64,000 nt of DNA from Arabidopsis thaliana (lineage: Eukaryota; Streptophyta; Magnoliopsida; Brassicales; Brassicaceae): contig NC_003076.8 of the NCBI RefSeq assembly GCF_000001735.4, positions 496,001 through 560,000 of the forward strand. The letters are read 5' to 3'. Below the pieces are notes generated by a model. It was given only the letters and a program-made list of their open reading frames with translations. It was not told the origin of the DNA and did not search any database. Below, one piece after another: positions 1-7,443 of the stretch. A program made the position numbers and the translations under genes. Position 1 is the stretch's first letter, and each line of letters begins with the position of its first letter.

Positions 1-1266
1 ATTTGCACATGCCTCATGGAGGACGAAATCGCATTGATCCATACACGAATAATAATTACCCTCATAGATTGGAAGGATGCACGCTTGACAAATAATGTTT
101 TCGTCGTAAACTCTACTGTTCTCGAGTTTGAGATGATGGCCATGAGAAAAATGAAGTATTATTCCATCAGCTATTGTCTCAAATGGCTCGAGAATTATTT
201 CAGGTTCTTCAGGTACTCCCTCGAGATCCTTTCCATTCCACACGTCTTCCCGCAACGCACATCTTGTATGAACAAAATAGTGTCTACACTTGTTACAGGT
301 GTACGCACCACAATTGTTGTTAACCTTTTGACGACAGACTCCGCAAGACCATTTGCCGGATGGAAGAGAAGAGATAAAAGAAATACGGTGTTGGTGACGG
401 CATATTTTAATGACGTACGGGAAATAAATACAATCTCGATGGGCTACAAAGATACATCGAACACAAACATAGGTGGGAAAAGATTCTTTAACGAGGCCAC
501 AAACATCGCAAAGTAAGGAAGCTTGTTTAGGGAAAAAGGTGAGAAGGTGGGGGTGCCTTTTTGGGTGGTCTATTAAAATGGGTATTGGCTTCATCGCACA
601 AACAGGATGCATACTAAGTTTGTAGGTGGAAGAATGATAAAGCATGCTAAAGAGAGCTAAATCACAGCAGATGCAATTCACGTTTTCGCTAAAATTATGG
701 TAAAGTTTGAGGGAAAGAAAGGGATAGGAAGGGTGTTTGATCTCAAGCGGAGACTCCACGCATTCTTTGTGGAACATTTGATCAGATCTGAGACAGATAT
801 AATAGTCTGTGCCAATTTTCGATAGTTGACATGCACCGCAAGTGAATTGTAAATACTCATCTTTTTTACTGTTACACCAATAGATAGGGACAACAGGGAG
901 CTTACAGATTTCATCACCATCATCATCATGGCTGTTGTCGGAATGAAGCAAATCATGGACTTGTTGGCTGTCGGAATCAAGCAAATGCTGGACTTGTTGA
1001 TCAACGCCTGTTATGCTGGGGAAGTGAGGGGAAGTATTGTACGGGAGAAATTCAGTATAAGAATTGTTTTCCCCGTAAACTCTAAGACGTAAAGAAGGAC
1101 AGAGGAAAAGAGGTTGTTGAAGAGAGAGGTGGTCGTCGCCATCAATGGCTGTTTCACCGTAGGAAGAAGGAGTTGTGGTGTCTGTTTGAGATGATAAAGT
1201 GTATGTGTGGAATGGTTTCCCATCGATTTCCCTCTCACGAAATACACCCACTAAATTTGAATTCAT
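1..1266 (-). CDS. DC1 (C1-like zinc finger) domain protein, C-terminal part beyond window
   Basis: The minus frame starting at the ATG at 1266 is open without a stop to position 1 (422 codons), so the gene runs off the left edge. It begins MNSNLVGVFREREIDGKPF and contains repeated Cys/His modules such as CGACQLSKIGTDYYIC, FHKEC, CDVCG, YVCVRC, CRHQHRISF, WSCGVC and YSCMDQCDFVLHEACAN, the hallmark of the plant divergent-C1 family. These proteins bind zinc and are thought to act in signalling or hormone responses; no reaction is known. It is intronless so far, as usual for the family, and about 75% alike by eye to the second DC1 gene at 4297-6329. It differs by an acidic insert carrying a 33-bp tandem duplication. 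By order it is one of the At5g02340-At5g02360 genes. Confidence 0.93.
   Translation of the reverse strand, partial: MNSNLVGVFREREIDGKPFHTYTLSSQTDTTTPSSYGETAIDGDDHLSLQQPLFLCPSLRLRVYGENNSYTEFLPYNTSPHFPSITGVDQQVQHLLDSDSQQVHDLLHSDNSHDDDGDEICKLPVVPIYWCNSKKDEYLQFTCGACQLSKIGTDYYICLRSDQMFHKECVESPLEIKHPSYPFLSLKLYHNFSENVNCICCDLALFSMLYHSSTYKLSMHPVCAMKPIPILIDHPKRHPHLLTFFPKQASLLCDVCGLVKESFPTYVCVRCIFVAHRDCIYFPYVIKICRHQHRISFISSLPSGKWSCGVCRQKVNNNCGAYTCNKCRHYFVHTRCALREDVWNGKDLEGVPEEPEIILEPFETIADGIILHFSHGHHLKLENSRVYDENIICQACILPIYEGNYYSCMDQCDFVLHEACAN
934..999 (-). repeat. 33-bp in-frame tandem duplication inside the DC1 gene
   Basis: Two adjacent 33-bp copies (967-999 and 934-966, minus strand) encode QQVQHLLDSDS followed by QQVHDLLHSDN. 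About 29 of 33 bases agree. The second DC1 gene lacks the doubling at this place, so it is lineage-specific growth of the linker before the first complete zinc module. Confidence 0.85.
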
Positions 1267-2230
1267 GGCTGCTTGCTAGCTAGCCTACAAAGATGATTTT
1301 GGGTAGTTGTGATATTTGTCGTCTCCTTCTCATCCTTCCATATATACAACATTAAAGACACACACACAGCTAATCTTTACCGATATGTTTAATATTTTTT
1401 CAATTATTATTTCGTTTGTTGAACTCTTTTTATATTCTTTGTTAAAGAAAAGTCTTTGTTATTACTTATTCACACTTGATTTTAATAATGATTTACATTT
1501 TTAATCGTTCATCACTTTAATAATTCGGTTGACAAAAAAAGAAAAATCGTTCTATCATCTAATATGTACTTATTTAACTGAAGTTTTAAAATTCTGTCCA
1601 TAGCACGTCTCCATTTCCTAATTTTTTGCTTTAGAATAATCGTCAATAATCGTCAATTATTGTTTCGAATCACTGAAACGATGTGAATATGAATATTTTT
1701 GGATTTTTAGCAATTGGACCATTCTAGTTTTATCAATTAATTTTGTATATCCTCTGACTCTCTGAGGCTCTGACTATCTCACACGTTACAAATTAATTGT
1801 CAAACAAAAATAAACGTGGCAGTTAATGCTTTCCACTACACCATATTAATTTCGGATTTTTTGTAAATTATAAACAAATCACACTCGGAAATTCAAAATA
1901 TTAAAAGTACTTTCTGTTTTATATTATACTCAGAGATTACAACTTTGTTTTAAATAAAAGTTGTTTTGTAATTAACATTAAAAAACCAATGGATTCTTAA
2001 ATAGCCTTTTTTTCCGTCTCTTCTAATAACACCTCCAATGAGAAGTTCTCTGATAAAATTTATGGATTTTTCTGGTTTAACTTAAAAAAAACAAATGTAA
2101 ACTGATTAAAAATAAGAGAGGTGATTGGTTTTCTGGAGAGAGTTTAGTATAGGAGAGAGTCGGACACATGGCAACTTGTGATTGGATATTTAGTTTCAAC
2201 AAAAGAAAAAAGAATATCGGACTTTAATTT
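1267..2230. other. Upstream region of the first DC1 gene and AT-rich spacer
   Basis: Bases 1267-1500 are the promoter and leader side of the DC1 gene and align with 6330-6480, upstream of the second DC1 gene (shared CACAGCTAA box and surrounding sequence). The rest is AT-rich with no supported gene. Around 2025-2150 there are imperfect inverted blocks (CACCTCCAATGAGAAG and GAGAGGTGATTGG) that could be the edge of a small non-autonomous element, but I could not assign a family. Confidence 0.6.
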
Positions 2231-2647
2231 TTTTTTCCCGCCAAACTCTCTCTCTCGACGAAGCCACGAAGGTGACGAAACCGGTGATTACGAACAATTT
2301 ACCAATTCTGAATAATTGGGTAAAAACCTGAAATTCCCCTTGACCTATTGCTCAATCTTGCAATCGTTTGCGGGGAATCTCTTTTCTAGTTAAGTTTTAT
2401 GAGCTTATTTTTGTTGGAATTGGTCAAAATTGAATAATTCGTCTCCGAGTTTTTAGTATCACGTTTAGCTGAATAAGTTACATGGTCGAGTCTTATGCTT
2501 GTGATAATTTGTAGGAGTATCACGTTTTGCTACCTTTGATCTATGTTGTTAATCAAGGCAATTCTTTTAACATGAAAGTTTAGTGCCACTGGTTTTTTCC
2601 TCTCGTTTATGTGATTGACTTGTTCTTTTGGGCTCTATGACCATAGA

Positions 2648-2722
2648 GTTCCAATGAAGTACCAAGGACCGAGGAAGGCAGATTTGCTTGTCCGTTACTT
2701 AAAGAAGTTTGTTGCTCCGATC
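2648..2722 (+). pseudogene. Captured exon fragment resembling protein disulfide isomerase-like PDIL5-2
   Basis: The plus frame from 2648 reads VPMKYQGPRKADLLVRYLKK followed by FVAPI, then leaves the family at APIQ. From memory this matches the PDIL5-2 (At1g35620) segment VPMEYYGPRKADLLVRYLKK followed by FVAPD, just after the first thioredoxin domain. The block is preceded by a pyrimidine-rich stretch ending CATAG, like a splice acceptor, so intron sequence seems to have come along. That suggests DNA-level capture rather than a processed retrocopy. It has no start and no downstream continuation and is a dead fragment. The flanking 2231-2640 looks like a leader plus intron of uncertain origin. 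Confidence 0.7.
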
Positions 2723-2889
2723 CAAATATTGCTTGCCTTATGTGTTATGTTATAGACATGGAACATAGGAATGTGGTTCTTTTGTTTTAATAGGACTTGT
2801 AGCAAAGGGATGACCATATATTGAATGATTGTACATCTTGTTTCAAACAAAACTAAATCGGGTATTGTTGGGAAGAACACACAGCCACA

Positions 2890-3010
2890 TGCCACAGCTA
2901 ACCTTGATCGCTGTGTTGATATTTTTCAATTATTTCATTGGTTGAAGTCTTTTTTAAATTCTTTGTTATTGAAAAGTCTTTCATTTATTTTTCTTTGTTT
3001 ATGAATCTCA
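2890..3010. repeat. Third copy of the DC1 promoter segment (relic)
   Basis: This block repeats sequence found upstream of both DC1 genes. CACAGCTAACCTTGATC matches the second DC1 promoter near 6420. The following part (ATTCTTTGTTATTGAAAAGTC) matches the first DC1 promoter near 1437-1457 (ATTCTTTGTTAAAGAAAAGTC). No DC1 coding sequence lies beside it, which implies a further DC1 copy whose body has been lost or replaced. Confidence 0.7.
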
Positions 3011-3359
3011 TGAGTTTAGTCTTTGTTATGAACAGTTTCTGTGTAGAACATGGATTCTCTGCTTCTGCATTTGTTGCATATTATAATTGCAACTTGTAAC
3101 AATAGTATAAATAACTCGCACTTGCAAAATCATAGTATTAAATCTCCGGTGAGAGGGAAATCGATGGAAAAGTAATTAGAAAATTATGACGTGTAATACA
3201 GAGATAGTTTTTAAGTTTTAACAAAGGTTCTATAGCTAAATCCATGAGAATTTTTTCGATTTTAAATCCGTAATATAATTGTCTAGTCGATAACTATACC
3301 AGATTAATATTTCAATTAAAAAATAAAGTTTAGTTCTACGTTACTCTCTAACATGTTCT

Positions 3360-3745
3360 CTTAGACATGACATAATAGTCGTTTAGTATTATTATCTCTA
3401 CAGATTGTCAAACAAAAAAGTTGTAATGTTGTTAAACAAGCATACGAATTAAAGATACCCAACTTGAAAAATCATATTACCAAAAACATGGTTAGTGGGA
3501 TTTAACGGACGTTAGATGCAGATGGTCAACGTTGAGGACAAATGCTTGAACCTCAAATGGCAGTTTTGATTGATGCGTTGACTATCTGATAGTTTACATA
3601 CGCAATGAACCGTCGGATCATGAAGATAGCTCATCCTACGGTAATTTCTTAAGCTATTAGCGAAACTGCGAGAGGGATATTGATTACCGGTGAAAACCAA
3701 AGTGTTGGGTTCATCTTCGATTTCCAAGATCATGGTCGCCTTAAT
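3360..3745 (+). pseudogene. Relic of the kinesin gene 5' end and promoter
   Basis: This region is collinear with the promoter and first codons of the kinesin gene at 6940-7515. Shared blocks are ATAGTCGTTTAGTAT, ATTGTCAAACAAAAAAG, AAAATCATATTA before ATGGTTAGTGG, GAACCGTCGGATCATG, and near 3692-3740 GAAAACCAAA plus TTCGATTTC matching kinesin codons about 9-24. Identity in the last block is roughly 80% by eye. Similarity then fades, so only the start of a kinesin copy was carried along with the DC1 duplication. Nothing usable is encoded. Confidence 0.8.
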
Positions 3746-4296
3746 AAGCCTCTCCTTTGTCTCAGAGAAGGCTTTTCTTTTTTTTGTCATCAGAAAAGGC
3801 TTTTCTCTTTGTGAGATTTTGAGCCCCAAAATGGTTTTTTTTTTTAACAGATAATGATAGATTTCCATCATGAATTAATGGACTCTTAAATGACTCGTCT
3901 ATACAGATTTCTTTGAATGAGAACTAGATTCATCCTTACTCATAGAATCTTTAACAAGACATCATCATAGAGTCCAAGACCTTTTAATAGACAAAACTGC
4001 AAAACCATCTTTTTTTTTCAAATTCGTATTATCTGTATATGCCTATGAATTCTAACCAAACCAAAGGCAGCAAATTTTGGAAGTTCTCCAAATTTCGAAA
4101 CAGATGAGAAACATTATAAAATTATATAACAGAAATCAACAATGGTCTTCTTAAAGAACAAAAAGTGAAAACAGAGCACATGTAACATCGATCAAAAAAC
4201 ATAACAAACTTACATATAGGAAGAGGATAAGAAACAAGATTACAATGCGTTTTAATGAAGAAATATGGAGAGATTAAAAAATTACAAAGCGTCTGG
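3746..4296. other. Spacer downstream of the second DC1 gene
   Basis: AT-rich sequence with a short near-repeat (AGAAGGCTTTTCTTT and AGAAAAGGCTTTTCTC, 3767-3811). It probably includes the 3' untranslated end of the minus-strand DC1 gene. No gene seen. Confidence 0.5.
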
Positions 4297-4761
4297 CTAT
4301 GAGTAATGAATTATATGCTTCTGGCAAGATATAGCACAAAATATATAACCATTTTTGTATTTGAAAACTATTTTCTGACGACAACGCTGCCTGCACGTAT
4401 TGCAAAATGGCCGAGACAAAGTATTGTTGCGAAGAATACGAAGCTTCTTCTCATAATGTTCGCCGAAACCCGTCATATTATACATTATGGTGTGACCAGG
4501 CTTCATATACATGTCTTCCCCAAGCAAACAATCAATATGAAGAGTGGTGCAGCAGTCGTCGCATGAATAGAACCCTTTCGTTCTTAAATCTGCGTTGCAT
4601 GAATAGGTCCCTCTCGTTCTTAAATCTAATATTCTTCCTTCGCATGCATCACACCACTCTGAATGATCATTTGCCTCTTTCGTCTCATAAAATTTGAGGA
4701 AATGCTTGTCATGTTGATACCTTGCCTTGTATGGTAAGGTAGCACACCTAAAGCATATCAA
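4297..4761 (-). CDS. C-terminal DC1 segment, out of frame with the upstream DC1 gene
   Basis: This frame encodes the expected end of a DC1 protein: ICFRCATLPYKARYQHDKHF, then CDACEGR, a doubled zinc half-module, and the family tail (PFCNTCRQRC, FCAISCQKH). It has no ATG until codon 84, so it is unlikely to be an independent gene as it stands. It continues the protein at 4758-6329 exactly where that one stops, one base out of phase. The family spacing D-F-x-x-C-F-R-C is restored if one T is added to a run of five (plus-strand A run 4760-4764). It is best read as the broken-off last part of the same gene, though databases may list it separately. Accession polymorphism or sequence error are alternatives. 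Confidence 0.6.
   Translation of the reverse strand: MICFRCATLPYKARYQHDKHFLKFYETKEANDHSEWCDACEGRILDLRTRGTYSCNADLRTKGFYSCDDCCTTLHIDCLLGEDMYMKPGHTIMYNMTGFGEHYEKKLRILRNNTLSRPFCNTCRQRCRQKIVFKYKNGYIFCAISCQKHIIHYS
4561..4632 (-). repeat. 36-bp tandem duplication within the DC1 tail
   Basis: Two adjacent 36-bp copies (4561-4596 and 4597-4632) encode DLRTRGTYSCNA and DLRTKGFYSCDD. The duplication is in frame but doubles half a zinc module, which breaks the usual Cys spacing. It fits relaxed constraint on this tail. Confidence 0.88.
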
Positions 4762-6329
4762 AAATCACTTTCAATGCAATTTAGTTTTCTACAATGAGTA
4801 GACTCATCTTCCCTTTGTTGGCAGATTTGACATATTGCTGACTTTTCTTCTTCTGGATTCAAAGCTAGGTATAAGAGATGCTCATGACCTAGATATTCAA
4901 ATGGTTCAGAAACTGAGGCACATCGTAAATCTAGTTGGAATTTATTTCTTCTAGAATTACCAATCTTTGCTCCGAGATCCTCGTAGACGAAACCACAACT
5001 TTCACGCTGACAAGCATTACAACAAAAACGTCCTACGTTGCCTTCATATTCACTAGTGATGACCGTTAGTGTAAGTGGGTGAGGACGCAAAGCATGATGT
5101 TTCTTGCAAGGTGCATTTGCACATGCTTCGTGAAGGATGAAGTCACATTCATCCATACATGAATAATAGCTACCCTCATAGATCGGAAGGATGCACGCTT
5201 GACAAACCTTTTTTTCGTCGTAGACTCTACTGATCTTGAGTTTCAGATGATGGCCATGAGAAAAATGGAGTATTATACCATCAGAAATCGTGATAAATGG
5301 CTCAACAACAATCTCAGGTTCTTCAGGTACTCCCTCGAGTTCTATCCCATCCCATAAGTCACTCCGCAGCGCGCATCTTGAATGAACAAAATAGTCATCA
5401 CACTTGTTGCAAGAGTAGGCACCATAGTCGTTGTCAACCATTTGACGACAGACTCCGCAAGACCATTTTCCGGATGGAAGAGAGGAGGTATAAGATATAC
5501 GGTGGTGGTGACGGGATATTTTTATGACATACGGGAAATAGATACAATCTTGATGAACTACAAAGACACATCGAACACAAACATAGGTGGGAATAAGTCC
5601 TTTAATGAGGCTACAAACATGGCAAGGTAAAAAAGATTGTTTTGGGAAAAAGGTGAGAGGATGGGGATGCCTTTTTGGGTGATCTATAACAAAGGGTATT
5701 GGTTTGAATGCACACAATATATGCAGAGTGAAGTTGTTGGTAGGACTATAATAATTCATGCCATCGATACGTTTTTGACAACATGAGCATAATACGCGGT
5801 CGGAGGGAGGACTGTAAAGTTGGAGAGAAAGAGAAGGATAAAAAGGGTGTTTGAACTCAAGTGGAGAACCAATACATTCTTTGTGGAACTGGTCACCACA
5901 TGTGACACAAACGTAATAGCTTCTGCCATGTTCTTGGGTTGTGCATGCACGGCAAATAAATTCGAAAATAGAACGTTTTTTATTGTTGCACCAAAAGAGA
6001 GGGAGTAAAGGGAGCTTACAGCTGTCGGAATGAAGCATATACTCGGGTTGTTCATGACCGCTTTGTATGGTAGGGAAGTGAGGGGAAACAACCATCGGGA
6101 AAAAGCTACGATTTGAATCTCTCGTGTATGGTTTCAACTTTTTAACTTTGAGACGTAAAGTAGGACAGAGGATCCGAGGCTCAAGAGAGAGGCGGCCGTC
6201 CCCACCATCGGAATCAACCGCTGCTTCACCGGAAGAAGGGCTCTCTGTTTGAGATAACAAAGTGTATATGAGAAATGGTTTTCCATCGATTTCTCCCTCA
6301 CGAAACTCACCCACTGAATTTGAATACAT
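4758..6329 (-). CDS. DC1 domain protein, last module interrupted by frameshift
   Basis: A 523-codon intronless frame starts at MYSNSVGEFREGEIDGKPF. Cys/His modules recur from about residue 110 to the end: CRACTTQEHGRSYYVCVTCG with FHKEC, CSCCQKR, HPHPLTFF with CHVC, YVCVRC with HQDC, WSCGVC with YSCNKCDDYFVHSRC, HFSHGHHLKL with CQAC, YSCMDECDFILHEAC, HPLTL, FCCNAC, and finally CQICQQREDESTHC. The family is plant-specific and zinc-binding, with presumed signalling roles. Near the end the frame reads LNCIESDF and stops. Relatives have a Cys where this Ser lies and continue ICFRCATLP, and that continuation is present at 4297-4761 in another frame. The gene is therefore probably a recent copy losing its C-terminus, though most modules are intact. 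Confidence 0.88.
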   Translation of the reverse strand: MYSNSVGEFREGEIDGKPFLIYTLLSQTESPSSGEAAVDSDGGDGRLSLEPRILCPTLRLKVKKLKPYTRDSNRSFFPMVVSPHFPTIQSGHEQPEYMLHSDSCKLPLLPLFWCNNKKRSIFEFICRACTTQEHGRSYYVCVTCGDQFHKECIGSPLEFKHPFYPSLSLQLYSPPSDRVLCSCCQKRIDGMNYYSPTNNFTLHILCAFKPIPFVIDHPKRHPHPLTFFPKQSFLPCHVCSLIKGLIPTYVCVRCVFVVHQDCIYFPYVIKISRHHHRISYTSSLPSGKWSCGVCRQMVDNDYGAYSCNKCDDYFVHSRCALRSDLWDGIELEGVPEEPEIVVEPFITISDGIILHFSHGHHLKLKISRVYDEKKVCQACILPIYEGSYYSCMDECDFILHEACANAPCKKHHALRPHPLTLTVITSEYEGNVGRFCCNACQRESCGFVYEDLGAKIGNSRRNKFQLDLRCASVSEPFEYLGHEHLLYLALNPEEEKSAICQICQQREDESTHCRKLNCIESDF

Positions 6330-7443
6330 GGCTACTACTAAACGATTTTTTGGATAGTTGTGAACTTGTGATATTCTTCTTCTCCTTCCTCTCCCTCTTA
6401 CATATAGATGTATACAGGATACAGCTAAGCTTGATCTATATGTTTATCATTTTTAATTTAGTTATAATTGACTTATTGTAATTATCATTTTTTTATGGAT
6501 CGTCTATTTATTATTTAGAAAGTTTGATAGAGAAACATTATAAGAACAAAAGAAGAAAAGAAAAAAACTTCAATAACAGTACTATTTGTTGATGTGTTAA
6601 CGTGTTAGAGCATACTAAATTATGATTGATATACTAATTTATCTTAAAAATTTGAATTTAGAAAAAAAAAAACTGAAAAAATGTGAATATTACCTTTTCT
6701 AAAAACAAACTACTCTCTCTAAGAGCATCTTTTGTGGGTAAAATCGAAGAGAATGTCTACAAATGATTTACTTTAACTATTTATTTGATTTTTATTTCTT
6801 TAAATTATTTAAACTAATTAATAATACTAGTTGATACGTGGAGATACCCATTAAAGATCGTGTTTTCAGTGTCTCCTTAGAAATTTATCTGTTTTGTGCA
6901 ATTAATTTTGAATTTCCTTTAGTTAAAGATACCTCCATTATTTGTCCAATGGGAGTGTTCTAACATGGTCTATTAATTAGAAATGATAGTCGTTTAGTAT
7001 ATAGACAAATTGTCAAACAAAAAAAGTTGTGAAGTTAAACAAAACTATATAAAATCAACATTTGGAAAATCATATTAAAAAAATGGTTAGTGGTAAGATA
7101 TTGAAACCCGGGAAAGTCAACAAAGCACATGGGATTTTTAGCGAACGTGAACTGCCGTTGAGGGCGATTGTTTCGAAGTTTAGACCTCAAAGTAACAAAC
7201 GACAGTTTTGGCTCCCCAGTGTGAACCGTCGGATCATGGAGATAACTCATCTAACGGTAATTACATAGTTTTTTAGCGAGAGCCGTCCGATCTAAAAGTA
7301 TTAATCACCCTGAGCATAAATGGGCCCAAAAAAGGCCTTCTAAATTTTTTTTTAACATAAGCCAATTCAAAAATATAATATCAACGGATCACTCAAATTT
7401 TGAAACTAATCATCTCTCTCCTTTTTTCAAACATACACAGAGA
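6330..7443. other. Divergent promoter region between DC1 gene and kinesin gene
   Basis: The left 150 bases resemble the first DC1 promoter. The right 500 bases resemble the relic at 3360-3745. The middle (about 6590-6960) has no counterpart in the relic and carries a weak inverted pair (AGAGCATCTTTTG near 6721 and CAATGGGAGTGTTCT near 6949), possibly a small inserted element. There is no coding potential of note. Confidence 0.5.

Noticed and set aside
3512-3871. 119-codon minus frame
   Set aside because: It overlaps the kinesin 5' relic on the opposite strand. A similar short frame exists at 7035-7250 only because the promoter DNA was duplicated.
4306-4697. Plus-strand frames across the DC1 tail
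   Set aside because: They are antisense to recognisable DC1 zinc modules.
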